From Pleurodeles waltl (lineage: Eukaryota > Chordata > Amphibia > Caudata > Salamandridae), in the NCBI RefSeq assembly GCF_031143425.1, contig NC_090446.1:1023825066-1023889065 (forward strand): DNA of 64,000 nt. The letters run 5' to 3'. Below are positions 42,459 to 54,114 of this stretch, one piece after another. Position 1 is the first letter of the stretch. Each line of letters begins with the position of its first letter. The notes beneath the pieces were generated by a model. It did no database searches. It worked only from the letters and a program-made list of their open reading frames with translations, and was not told the origin of the DNA. The position numbers and the translations under genes are program-made.

Positions 42459-43420
42459 CAGAAGAAGGCTTGTGTTTTTGTCTCCCGATAAAAATGGTAC
42501 CTCACTTGCTTGGGTAGGCCTGATGCCCGCAACAGGAAACACAACATGGACACATCACATGTTTACATTGAAATCTGACATGTTTTTTGCAAAGTGCCTA
42601 GCTGTAGATTTTGGCCTCTAGCTCAGCCGGCACCTAGGGAAACCTAGCAAACCTACTCATTTTTGAAAACTAGACACCTAGGGAAATCCAAGATAGGGTG
42701 ACTTGTGGGGCTCTGACCAGGTTCTGTTACCCAGAATCCTTTGCAACCCTCAAAATTTGGCCAAAAAAACACTTTTTCCTCTCATTTCGGTGACAGAAAG
42801 TTCTGGAATCTGAGAGGAGCCACAAATTTCCTTCCACCCAGCATTCCCCCAAGTCTCCCGATAAAAATGGTACCTCACTTGTGTGGGTAGGCCTAGCGCC
42901 TGTGACAGGACATACCCCAAAACACAACGTGGACACATCACATTTTCCTGCAGAAGAAGGCTTGTGTTTTTGTCTCCCGATAAAAATGGTACCTCACTTG
43001 CGTGGGTAGGCCTGATGCCCGCGACAGGAAACACAACATGGACACATCACATGTTTACATTGAAATCTGACATGTTTTTTGCAAAGTGCCTAGCTGTGGA
43101 TTTTGGCCGCTAGCTCAGCCAGCACCAAGGGAAACCTAGCAAACCTGCACATTTCTGGAAACTAGACACCCAGGGGAATTCAAGATGGGGTGACTTGTGG
43201 GGCTCTGACCAGGTTCTGTCACCCAGAATCCTTTGCAAACCTCAAAATTTGGCCAAAAAAACCCTTTATCCTCTCATTTCGGTGACAAAAAGTTCTGGAA
43301 TCTGAGAGGAACCACAAGGTTCTTTCTACACAACATTCTCCCAAGTCTTCCGATACAAATGGTACCTCACTTGTGGGGTTAGGCCTAGTGCTCGCGAAAG
43401 GAAATGCCCCAAAACACTAT
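42459..43420. repeat. Tandem ~490-bp units (two, plus part of a third)
   Basis: GCAGAAGAAGGCTTGTGTTT starts at 42459 and again near 42950, followed in both by nearly identical sequence through AAAGTGCCTAGCTGT. The CTCCCGATA-AAATGGTACC word also recurs at about 42855 and 43340, giving a nested shorter periodicity. No coding content. Confidence 0.75.
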
Positions 43421-44294
43421 CTGGACACATCAAAATTATCAAAAACAAAACTACCTGTTTTTGCGGTGGGGCACCAGCGTTTTTGGTCCTGGGCTCAGCA
43501 ACCATCTAGGGAAACCTACCAAACCCAGACATTTCTGAAAACTAGACACCAGAGGGAGTCCAGGGAGGAGTGACATGCGTGGATCCCCCAAGGTTTTCTT
43601 ACCCGGAATCCTCAGCAAACCTCAAATTTAGCTAAAAAAAAAATCACTTTTTTCCCACATTTCTCTGTGGTATCACCGGGACAAATTTCCTACCACCCGA
43701 CATTCCTCTCAGTCTCCCGGTAAAAATGATACCTCACTTGTGTAGGTGGGCCAAATGCCTGTGACAGGGAAGAGCCAAAAACCGAAATTGAGAGGGAATC
43801 AAAGTGGGTCCAAAAGGGCAGTTTGAAAAAAAACATTTTTAGGCTGACAAGGGCAGCAGAATTTTTATCAGCATAGATGAGACAATGTTGGGTGGTAGGA
43901 ATTTTGTGGATTCCTGCAGATTCCGGAAGGTTCCATCACAAAAATGTGGGAAAAATGTGTGATTTCCAGCAAAGTTTGAGGTTTGCAGGGTATTTTGGGA
44001 AGGATAATTGTACGGGGTGCCTGTGAAACACACCACCCTGGAATCAACCAGATGTTTAGTTTTCAGATGTGTCTTGTGGATTTTTCTACATGGCAGCGTC
44101 CCAAAGTAAAAAAGTGCAGCGGTCACCATTCCAAGTGGGACGATTGTGAGAGTTACCAAGCTCTCATGGCTCAAATGTAAAACCAAAACCCACAATAATC
44201 AAATGTCCTCTTGCTTGCTATGGGAGAAGATGTTTTAGTGTTCAGGGGGAGAGCTGAAAGACTGTTAAATCCTTCAGTTGGGGTGAGGGCATAA

Positions 44295-44395
44295 CCAATC
44301 GATCAATCAATCACGTAATTAAAAAAGTGCGCTACTCACCCGTCAGGGTCTCAAGGCGCTGGGGGTGAGCTACTGGTCGAATAGCCTTGCCCATA
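44295..44395 (-). repeat. LINE/SINE-type 3' tail fragment
   Basis: On the minus strand it reads CAGCGCCTTGAGACCCTGAC, then GGGTGAGTAGCGCAC, and ends in ATTGATTGATCGATTG. This block plus an ATTGATTG microsatellite is the conserved 3' tail of vertebrate CR1/L2-type elements and their SINEs. Only the tail is present. Confidence 0.7.
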
Positions 44396-44429
44396 TTGGT
44401 TGGTATCCACCACCACACTATTTTTTTTT

Positions 44430-44837
44430 TAAATTCCATGGCACAGGGTGCGGATCTGGGGTAATTGCCCAATCTGCCCACTGGTGGGCAGAACAACTTT
44501 GGCCCCATTTATATGGGGTGGGCGTCTTCCCTGGTTCCTGGTGAGCTTTCTGTCCCCCTTGGGGGCATATGGGCATTCCACAAATAGGTGGCTCTGCCCC
44601 CAGTAATGTGCCCCCATGGGGAGTGACCCTTGGCCAAGGGGCTGCCCCCCCCAAACAAAACACACACATACACACCAATCCCTGGTTTCTTCCCCCCTTT
44701 GGGGCAGATTGGACTAACAAAAATAGGCTGATCTGTCCCCAAGAGGGGCAGAAATGGCCTAAATACAATTTGCCCCACAAGGGAGCGACCCTTGCCTAAG
44801 GGGTCGCTCCCTATACATAAAAGCATTAAGTAAATAA

Positions 44838-44881
<44 letters not shown>

Positions 44882-45735
44882 GGTGTCTACAGGTTTCTGC
44901 CCCCCCTGGAGTCACATCGGCCTAATGATATTAGACCGATCTGCCCACCAGGGGTGGCAGAAAAGGCCTAAAGATATTTTGCCCCACCGGGAAGCCACTC
45001 TTGCCCAAGTGTCCGCTCCCCTTATGTGTCAGTATAATAAAAAAAAAACTCCATGCCTGTGATCAAGGTCTCTCAGACCGAAACGCGTAGGGCAGGTGAT
45101 TGTTGAGCTGTAGACGAAGTTAACTGAGCCTGAATAAGTGAAATTTGTGAAACAAGAGATCCCGGAGTGCGGTCGTTCGTGAAGTATTTCATGAATGTTG
45201 TTGATAAATTACGGAGTGTCCTGCCGTCACCAGCACCACCGCTGAATTAAGTGCGCTAGTGCATGCCAAAACAGGGACAATCTTTGAAATGCTTATATAT
45301 ATATATATATATATACCTGGTGTCTACAGGTTTCTGCCCCCCCTGGAGTCACATCGGCCTAATGATATTAGACCGATCTGCCCACCAGGGGTGGCAGAAA
45401 AGGCCTAAAGATATTTTGCCCCCCCGGGGAGCCACTCTTGCCCAAGTGTCCGCTCCCCTTATGTGTCAGTATAATAAAAAAAAAACTCCATGCCTGTGAT
45501 CAAGGTCTCTCAGACCGAAACGCGTAGGGCAGGTGATTGTTGAGCTGTAGACAAAGTTAACTGAGCCTGAATAAATGAAATTTGTGAAACAAGAGATCCC
45601 GGAGTGCGGTCGTTCGTGAAGTATTTCATGAATGTTGTTGATAAATTACGGAGTGTCCTGCCGTCACCAGCACCACCGCTGAATTAAGTGCGCTAGTACA
45701 TGCCAAAACAGGGACAATCTTTGAAATGCTTATAT

Positions 45736-45770
<35 letters not shown>

Positions 45771-46445
45771 CCTGGTGTCTACAGGTTTCTGCCCCCCCTG
45801 GAGTCACATCGGCCTAATGATATTAGACCGATCTGCCCACCAGGGGTGGCAGAAAAGGCCTAAAGATATTTTGCCCCACCGGGGAGCCACTCTTGCCCAA
45901 GTGTCCGCTCCCCTTATGTGTCAGTATAATAAAAAAAAAACTCCATGATGTCTAAGGGTTTTCTGCCTCGGGGGGGGGGCAGAAATGGCCTAAAAACAAT
46001 TTGACCCCCCTAGGGAGCGACCGTTGCCTAAGAGGTCGCTCCCTACACATAAAAGAAAAATATATATATATATCCGTGGTATAAAGGGGTTTTCTGCCCC
46101 GGGGGGGCAGAAATGGCTGAAAAATAATTTGGTTCCCCAGGGATCGACCCTTGCCCAAGGGATCGCTCCCTACGCATAAAAGAAAAAAATATATATATAT
46201 CCCTGGTATAAAGGGGTTTTCTGCCCCGGGGGGGGGGGGGAGAAATGGCTGAAAAATAATTTGGTTCCCCAGGGAGCGACCCTTGCCCAAGGGATCGCTC
46301 CCTACGCATAAAAGAAAAAAAATATATATCACTGGTGTAAAGGGGTTTTCTGCCCCCAGGAGGGGCAGAAAGGGCCTAAAAATTATTTGCCCCCCTGGAG
46401 AGCGGCCCTCGCCCAAGGGGCCGCTCCCATCATGTCCATTTAAAA
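44430..46445. repeat. Hairpin-rich satellite-like units
   Basis: Units contain TTTCTGCCCC...GGGGCAGAAA and a strong inverted repeat GGGAGCGACC...GGTCGCTCCC (for example 44783-44812, 46013-46042, 46275-46303), separated by A-runs and TA tracts. Between 45955 and 46430 the spacing is close to 130 bp for four consecutive units. Long minus-strand frames here follow from the repeats. Confidence 0.82.
44879..45945 (+). repeat. Tandem 437/455-bp units with hammerhead-like core
   Basis: CCTGGTGTCTACAGG starts units at 44879, 45316 and 45771; the first two are almost identical full units, the third partial. Each full unit has CTGTGATCAAGGTCTCTCAG followed by ACCGAAACGCGTAGGGCAGG (about 45057-45094 and 45494-45531): stem II GGTCT/AGACC, a GAAAC box, minimal stem III ACG/CGT and a GTA cleavage triplet. 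The CTGANGA box is disrupted. Downstream AATAA(G/A) and GGAGTGC words recall Penelope pLTRs and retrozymes. Length differences come from TA runs. Confidence 0.65.
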
Positions 46446-46834
46446 AAAAAAAAAAATCCCTGGTGTCTAGTGGGAAATGCTTTCAGGGACAGGAAAGGAA
46501 AGGCCTTTCCTTTCCTTCCATGTCTCTGCTGGCTCCCTCCTCCGGAGCAGAAGAGAACTGCTTTTGCATTTTTCTTCCGCATCGCGCTGGAAGCATGCTT
46601 CCAACACGATGGGAGGTGACCTCTGATGAGGTCAGCATGCGATCGCGTGCTGACGTCATCAGGCGTCACTGGGGTGTCATGGTGGAAGACGAAGCGATTC
46701 CCCTTCCAGCCCTGACCTGTGGGGGCGGCCCTCGTGGGGAGCGCTAGTGCTTCCCCCGAGGGCCTGTAAATAGACGTAATAGTTACGTCCGTGGCGCCTG
46801 AGGGGCGCAGCCATGGACATAACCATTACGTTAA

Positions 46835-49115
46835 TTTAACTCAAATATTTAGGAACAGTTGTTTGACACAAAAATTCCTAAGTATCTAATAGAACGGTTT
46901 AGAAGTGTCTGCACACTGGCGGGGAGTTCAGAATGAGCTGCATTGAACAAAAGGATCACTGTTTTTACTTGGTTAACTTTATACACCCTATGTGTGTAAA
47001 AAAAGTAATTTCATTAATGGCTTTCTGAATATTTGCCCTATGAGCCTCCAAGTATATTATCGCATCATCAGCGAACAATTTAATCTTTGCCATCCTATCT
47101 CTAGGAGGCTAAATCAATGGACTGGTATTAATGCTGACTGCTAGGGGCTCTATTAAAAGTATAAAGAGCAGCAGGGACTGGGAACACCCTTGCCAAGTAC
47201 CACGCTTTATCCTTACAGCCCCTGTCTCTTTGGTATTAATAACGATCTAAGCCTCTGCCCCATTATAAAGTTCTATAAACATACTAATATTTGGGGATGG
47301 AAATCCAAATTTTCCCAGGATGTATAACAGTGTCTGCCAATTAACAACGCTAAACGCTTTTTCTGCGACCATCATTAGTATTGCCACCTTCTCATTATTA
47401 ATTGTGAAATAGTCAATGGCTTAAATAAAAAAATGAGTATTAACAGCCATCACCTTCTTGGGCACAAAACCATTTTTATCATGGTGGATTATCTGTTCAG
47501 TGCAAGGTGTGAGATGCGCGGCTCGGACTTTCATGAATAATTTATAATCCACAATCAAAAAGCTTATGGAGCGATAAGAATTGGGATCTGTAGGATTCTT
47601 ATCTTTTTCAGGAAGCTCACTACTACTGATTCTTTGAAATTATTTGGAAATGATACACCTTCCTTTATATGTTTATAAAGTGTTGTTAAGAAGGGGAGCA
47701 ACTCTGCTTCTAAAGCCTTATACACTTCAGCGGGAATGCCATCACTCCCACTAGCTTTAGCATCGGCCATATTTTCGAGGGCAGCAGCTATTTCACGACT
47801 CTCTTTTTTCTTCAACAAAGCATTATTCAGAGTACTAAAAACTTGCGGTAACTGCAGTCAAGTAAAATAATCAGACAGTTCATCTACCATTACTGCCTCA
47901 TTTTGTTCATAGATTTGCCTATAATGGTGGAGAAATATCTCAGCTATCCTTTCACTATTTGCCTCTATAACCCCAGTAGCAGGATCTTTTATTTGGTTAA
48001 TTAGCTGCCTACTATTTTGAGTTTTTGTCAACCATGCCAAGTACTTTTCCACCTGCTGACTCTTCTCTTGAAGCTTGTGCTGGAAAGCTTTACTCCCTGT
48101 GATTACCTGTGGCAGAAAGAAATCCCTAAGCTCATGCTTAGCTCTGACAAGCCGATCTCGTAGTACCCAACTAGCTGTTGGAGAATGGAGATGATCTAAT
48201 AGCTTTGAAGCTTCCCTCATTGCAGTTTCTACTGCAGCTTGAATGCTCAGAAAATGTGGGAGTCTAAGCCCTTTATAAGATATCACCTGCCCCCTAAATG
48301 CTGCCTTGAATGCTTCCCATAGCATAAAGATGGGAGCAGGATTGGAATTTATCTCAAAGAACTCTTGAATAAACTGCATTTCAGTCAACCAGGTTTGGTC
48401 AGAGAGCAGAGACTTATTAAATTGTCATTGTTGCCTCTTTGTCTCCCCAGCTTCCCAAGCTACCTCTAAAACAAAGGGGTTTGCCAATTTCTCAATCCTT
48501 CCTTTTTACAACAACTTTGTCACAAGAAAAAAATCTATTTGAGAGATTGACCGAAACCTAGCAGAAAAGTATGTATATTGAGTGAACGTAAGTGAGATAC
48601 AATGAATGCACGAGTCCCAAATCATGCTTAATTATACTCACAAGCTTGGCTGTCCTAGGCTTGAGCTGTCTCCTATTATTATTAATGGCATCTAAAAACA
48701 AATCTTGTATAAAACCCCCCAACAGTAATGATCCCTCTGCCTGAATCGCAAGATTATAGATTTGTTCCAGAACTTCAGTTTCATCCTTTATAGGACCATA
48801 ATAATTCAAAACATTTAAGGCTTTATTAGCTAGTCTGATATTTATCCATATTCACCTGCCCTTGCTATCCTGTAGAACCTCCTTTATCTCCCAGTCTAGT
48901 GTATTTGAGAGTAACACAGCTACCCCCACAGCTAAAGCAACAAATGCCTGCAAATATTTTGCACAGATAGATACTCTAGGGGAGTTACTCTTGAAATTAG
49001 TTTCCTGTAAAACGATTACCTTAGGTTTAAAATAAGCAGTTTTAACAAAGCACCACACTTTTGATTGTTCAAAAGACCATTCCTCTTACAGGTGATAATT
49101 GTTATATGTAGTGCC
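46835..49115 (-). pseudogene. L1 ORF2 endonuclease and RT N-terminal part (broken)
   Basis: From 49110 downwards: PKVIVLQETNFKS (endonuclease with catalytic-type Glu), GVAVLLSN, SLLLGGFIQDLFLD (GDFN box decayed), then the linker LWEAFKAAFRGQVISYKG and EKYLAWLTKTQNSRQLINQI in 47858-48388, and RT entry ADAKASGSDGIPAEVYKAL (47564-47818). Further on VFPVPAALYTF stands for the QGCPLSP block, and KIKLFADDAIIYLEAHRANI (about 47090-47030) is motif C with the catalytic Asp pair. Several stops and frameshifts. It continues at 42205 after the inserted repeat. Confidence 0.85.
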
Positions 49116-50182
49116 ATTATCAATTTTCTGGATTAGGCTTCTCCACTATCAGGCCCCACAAAACATCTTTACGCCAACTAGAGCCCCCCCTCAGGCACCA
49201 GGGAGCATTCAACATAACCACCTGTGATTACCAAAACCTTTTGACCCCTAGACAGAGCCTTTCTGGGAGCAAATTCCCCCTCTCACCCTGCCCATTTTTT
49301 ACTGATGCCCTTCCTCTCCACCCACCCTCCATCCTTTGCCCCCCAAACCACAAAACCCTACCCCATGGTGCTCACCCCATGTGCCCTCCCCCCCAACCCT
49401 TTCGCTCAGCCCTCCCTATAGTTTGGGGTGCCCTGACAAGGGAGCTAGTGGCACTCTTTTACCTCCACCCCCTTGACATTTATATGGGAGGGAGGGCACA
49501 TCGTAGAAGACTAAACATACAATTGCAATGAAAATAAGCGTAAAAATAGAAAAGTGCTGGTACCATGTGTAAATTGCAACTGCACTACAGATTTAAAATA
49601 TCCAACCTTAATCTAGTGAAGATTCAACTAATATTCACCTAATATCATACTGTATATTGCACTATGTTAATGAGAACAAAAAACGTATATGTTCCTCGGC
49701 AGCGTCAAATTGAGACCTTCTCACCTGACCATCACATGTCAGCTGGAGAATGCTACATATAGGCCTGAATACAAATACAAGTGCAAAACATGTTATCTCA
49801 GAGTACGACGTGCAAAATATAAAGCTGCAAAAGTGCAAAATTATGCATACATTAATTTACAATATCTAATACTAATATCCAAATCTTCAAAGGCAAGATA
49901 CCCAGTGTTCAGATGCAAACAACCTATGTATCCTTAGATATCATAATCTAAGTAATTTGCATTGTAGAAAAATAATTTCATATCAAATTGGATATATTAC
50001 AAATCTAATTGGATTTATTACAACTAACAGTTTTTTCCCCTCCCACTAGACTATGATGAAATTTCATAACTTTCTACAACACCTCCTGGGCTTCGTCCAG
50101 GGTGACACAGAGATGAAGTTGGCCTTTGAATAAGATATTAAGCTTAGATTGTGGAACAATTGAGGCCTGTGTGCCAGCATTT
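49116..50182. other. L1 inter-ORF region and unassigned sequence
   Basis: About 1.07 kb between ORF1 and ORF2 of the minus-strand L1, longer than usual for the family, with a C-rich stretch at 49270-49440. It may include an unrecognised insertion. No coding domain seen. Confidence 0.4.
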
Positions 50183-50710
50183 TTAAATTGCCCAATTGGA
50201 TTTATAAACTCCCTGTGTCAACAAGACACCACTGCTGACATGTCTGAAAAAAACCTGGGATCCATCAGAGAATAAAAAGTATTTGTTTTTAATAGTTCTA
50301 GATAGAATAGCTTTCTTGATGTGAAAGTCAGCAAAGTTCTCAATCATGGCCCGTGGGTATTTGGCATTTGATGCCCGTTGTGCAGGAACCCAATGAGCCA
50401 GCATTATGGTGAGGTCCTCAGGAGCTTGTTCCAGCAGATGTTCCATGATCATGGTTTTCATATATTGTAGTGGGTTGTCATGACCTTCAATACATTCAGC
50501 CCCTTCTGGAATTCCCACAAAATGCAGGTTCAGTCTCCATGCATAGTTCTCCATTTTATCCATCTTAATTTGGGAGGTCTGCAGCTTTTTCTGAAACGCA
50601 TCAATATTTTTACCTCAACAAAAAAGCGATCTTCCAAGTCAACCACCCTGCTCAATTTCCTTAATTCGTTTAGGTAATTGCTGCATAATTTCATCAATCT
50701 CATCGAGTCT
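50183..50710 (-). pseudogene. L1 ORF1 (RNA-binding protein) remnant
   Basis: The open piece 50183-50563 encodes MDKMENYAWRLNLHFVGIPE (end of the coiled coil and start of the RRM; intact proteins have ENRSRR-NLR-GIPE), AHWVPAQRASNAKYPRAMIE and FHIKKAILSRTIKNK, the ERAHR-PR-II and K--IL-AR blocks. Upstream, KRIKEIEQ and FQKKLQTSQIK are coiled-coil remnants across a stop. ORF1p coats L1 RNA as a trimer. Broken and partial. Confidence 0.8.
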
Positions 50711-50900
50711 GTGTATAGTTGCTATTTCTTGTGTGTGGGAATTCTTACATTCACAAATTTAAAAAGGATAGTTTCCTGTTGGTTAGGAACTGAAGCATTG
50801 AGGATTGATTTGAGTCAGTTCCAGCAGTACCTTGAAATGGACCCTGATTCGATGAGGTGCTTAAGCTCTTTTCAGGCTGTTATACCTTGGAAAATGCACT

Positions 50901-51478
50901 CTTCCTGCCTAGACTGACCGGGTATAGATTTCTAAATCAGTTTGATTGGAGAGTTAAGAACACCACGCAGTCTGCCAAGAGGAGGTTGAGCATTGTTCAG
51001 TATTGGTGTTGATTCAGCTGTGAGAAAGTGTCACTTGTAGTCGTTGAAATGTCACTCATAATAACACTGAAATTATGAAAATGTCACACATAATTAATCT
51101 GAAACCTTGGCAGCCATGGTTACAGCCAGGCTCAGACATGCAGTAAAATATATTTTACTGTGCTTTAAAGTTGGACCCTTGACTTGACTTGGCAAATTAA
51201 ATGAATTGTGGTGTGACTACTCATACATTGCAATCATGCAATAATAAATGATTATGAGATGATCTTATGATCTGGATCATACAGCTCAGCTGAGTAGATC
51301 ATAGCCCAGGCCCACCCAGCACAGTCACCAGTGCGGCCACCAGCGAGGCCTGAGCTGTAAGCAGAGCTGCTGGCAACAGGCTCAGCAATGGTGATGATGC
51401 TCTAAAATAAGGATAAATAACTTGAGCCTGATTAGTGACAGTCTGGTGACAGGGAGAGCGAGGCAGGTTAGGTACGGG
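50901..51478. other. Intergenic sequence with one copy of an 87-bp direct repeat
   Basis: Holds the first copy (51029-51115) of a repeat found again at 52808-52895. Nothing else recognised. Confidence 0.45.
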
Positions 51479-52895
51479 CAGTGCTTAATTTGTGATTGTT
51501 GTTTCTGTAGCTGAGCACTGGCACTTATTTTTTAGGGCCGGGGCTTATTCTTCTGCCTCAAGCATTTGCTGTGAACAAAAGACACATATGGGAAAGACGG
51601 AGGAAGGGAAAAATGAAAAAGCGTCCCAAAGGGAGAAAGCAGAAAGCTGCAAGAGTGACTTTACATTGATTGAAGAGGCCCAAGATGGCTTCGGGATTAC
51701 GCCACCTCAGTATTCCATGTTCAAACATTTAATTGCAGCAGCTGCATGTTTAAGAGGAGGGCTTTGGACACCAGCACCTTTTTATTTACAAATTAAGCAC
51801 TGGGTACGGGCCAGTGTCAGTCAGAGGTTGCAGGCACCAAACTCTCCAGCAGTGGCCACGGTCCAGTCCCGGACTCAAGCGGCATCTTGATGAGAGGCTG
51901 CAGGCACCATACTAAATGGCGGCACAACAGATAGCATACGAGCAGCGGCAATCTCCAACCAAACTTTAAGAAAGTTAACGCAACTGCTGGCCGGCGCCTA
52001 TTATAAGTCCTGTCTCGGACAGCATTCATTGGGCAAATCATGGGACACATTGTTCATTCTCCATGATGATGTCATGACATCACATGAATGGCAATGCCGC
52101 GTTGATTGGAACCAGCGAGCACAGCTGAGCCAGTTCCCAGCGTGCAGCAGTCAGAGACAACATTGAACACTCGGATGCCTGCTGCTGTAAGGCTGTGCGC
52201 TGTACCGGTCACTACAAGCTTTAGCAAAATTCTGCACACAGGTGATCAAGGCACTAAAAATGTGTGAATAATGCATTTTAATGCGGTGATGCAGACCACT
52301 ACATAAAAATGCGTTAGTCTAATGCCTAATGCATGGTACTTGGCAGGGTTGTGTAGCTCACTGCTCTCCTGCTGTGCTGGTGCCACAGCGGGGCTGGGCA
52401 GTGCTCCAGACGGGACCTCTCAGCTGACAGTGAGTGGAGTTGGTAAATTATTGATTTCAGGTATCAGATAACACTAAAGTTCCTGTATATTACAGCCTGA
52501 CTAAGCCTCATCTCACTGCTCTCCTCAGGCTGCAGTGCTACAGTGGACTGGGCTGTGCAACTAACAGTAGTGAACTGACTTTGAGTAAATTAATTATTGA
52601 TACCAGCTGAGATACGCGCTGGGAACCCTCAGCCTGTTTGGTGTGATCCCAGGTGGGACCTAGACCCTATAGACTGATATCATGGTTACACATTTGTTTT
52701 TGTGTTACAACAGCAACAGGTTAGTGTCCTTCCTGGTGCTTTACAGCAGTTTAAAGATTTTCCTATAGTTTCTCCTTGCTCAAATGGGTGTAATTTCACG
52801 CTATAATGTGTCACTCATATTCTTTGAAATGTCACTCATAATTGCACTGAACTTATGAAAATGTCACACATAAGCAATCTGAAATCTTGGCAGTT
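51029..52895. repeat. Pair of ~87-bp direct repeats 1.78 kb apart
   Basis: The copies at 51029-51115 and 52808-52895 share TTGAAATGTCACTCATAAT and TTATGAAAATGTCACACATAA and end in CTTGGCAG, at roughly 85 percent identity. They enclose the hAT MITE and GC-richer sequence with an internal imperfect duplication (CTCACTGCTCTCCT... near 52360 and 52510). They could be ends of an unrecognised element or segments of one tandem family. Confidence 0.6.
51479..51802. mobile_element. hAT-type MITE, 324 bp
   Basis: Perfect 15-bp terminal inverted repeats CAGTGCTTAATTTGT (51479-51493) and ACAAATTAAGCACTG (51788-51802), flanked by a perfect 8-bp duplication GGTACGGG (51471-51478 and 51803-51810). The CAG-start and 8-bp duplication are hAT hallmarks. 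The frame 51492-51890 runs across the element and its flank and is not a gene. It needs a hAT transposase in trans. Confidence 0.92.
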
Positions 52896-54114
52896 ATGTG
52901 TCTGAGTGGTTGATGTTAGAATATGTCATCTAAATGTCACCACTTTTAAAATTGATCAATTTAGAAATGCTAAAATATTATTAATATTTGGTGACATCAT
53001 TTGGAGAGAGTTTAACAGATCAGTCCAGTTTTTTTTTATAAGGGTCTGCCCTTTGTAGAAAAACATATTAGAGTTATAGTTATATACCTAACTTGAGAGA
53101 CCATGGGCTAGCAAAATCTTTTAGAAGTGTGAAGCAAAGGGACAACAACCAAAATATTAGTAGGTTTCCTGTCTACCTACTTGCATCATTTCATATTTTT
53201 TTCAAAGACATGCCTCTCTTTTCGGGGTTTGTCTTCAGTAAAAAAAAAAAAAAGCGCTTACTGTTAAGACAAACCTACTTTCTTTCACCTAAGAGGCTCT
53301 CACCGTTGCGAGAGAAGCCATCCTGTTGATCGAAACAACTTCTATCACTTTGAGAATCACTAGCGGAAGACTGATTTAGGCTGTGTACGTAGAGCCTCTG
53401 CTTCATCTGTATTAGCCATATGTCGGTCGGATCTCAGGACTCAAATGAGATTCTAAATTAGTATGGAAAGTGAAAAGTCCTCTGTCTCGCTCACCTCCAG
53501 TTCCTGCAAACCTGGGTCATTTGTACATTGGTGATGTTACACATAATCGGACCTGCCAACTCACACTGTGCCACCATGTCACACATGATATTGGCTCTCC
53601 TCACACGGGCTCCCAGGTGAAGAGCCAATATCACACAGTGGCAGGGAAAATGAGCTACAAATCACTGTAAACAGCCATGTTGAGGCAGAAGTGCTGCTTC
53701 TTGGCACAAGGCCTTTCCCCCTTCCAAGGCCCCACCCCCTCCTCATACTGTGTAGTAGGCAGTTCTGCATAATGTGTACAATAAAGAAAGAAATCCCAAA
53801 TAACTTGCGTGATGAAGATAGCAATGATAATAATGTTTCTGGTGATTATCGTTGGTAATATTATAGTGGTTGTTGGTAATATTAGAGATCCTTAATTTTG
53901 GTACAATCTCCCATACTTTATTTTTTTACTGCAAGTGTGTTCTGATGTCAGAAAGTGCCTGTCATGAAAATATGATGCCACTTGTAAGAACTCTTGCAAG
54001 CATGTAGTGACACACTATAGTAAGTGCTATTTCTTTCATGACAGCAAAGAGTGGGCCAACACTTTCTGTCAAAAACTGTGAAAGATGATGATGTTCAGCA
54101 CTCTAACAAACTCT
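51811..54114. other. Intergenic sequence, nothing recognised
   Basis: Apart from the second direct repeat copy at 52808-52895 and an A-run at about 53240, I see no gene or element boundary. Short frames on both strands have no domain. Confidence 0.45.

Larger units (their letters stand above)
42210..46830. mobile_element. TTAA-flanked long non-autonomous repeat (piggyBac-like?)
   Basis: Inserted in the L1 RT. TTAA is found at both junctions (42206-42209 and 46831-46834). The left end reads CCCCTTCGCTGCCAGGCC. A TTAA duplication and CCC-start suggest piggyBac, but the right end does not show a clear inverted copy. The interior has no transposase. It is made of a ~490-bp tandem region, a LINE tail, hairpin-rich satellite units and hammerhead-like tandem units, plus a GC-rich right portion (46480-46800). 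The family looks familiar from newts; this is memory only. Confidence 0.55.
40881..50900 (-). mobile_element. L1-type LINE, interrupted by a 4.6-kb repeat
   Basis: ORF1 (about 50.7-50.18 kb), ORF2 endonuclease and RT (49.11-46.84 kb) and ORF2 C-terminus (42.20-40.88 kb) lie in order on the minus strand. The RT is split by 42210-46830 but is continuous across the junction: before it the sequence runs to a KYL block, after it RLPLIGRAALI and FFSLYFYFYFQ resume the thumb region. About 5.4 kb of L1 remain. All frames are broken; 5' boundary uncertain. Confidence 0.85.

Noticed and set aside
45952..46416. 154-codon minus-strand frame with repeated RERSLGQGSLPGEPN
   Set aside because: Translation of the 130-bp hairpin units; no known domain, and the repeats explain the open frame.
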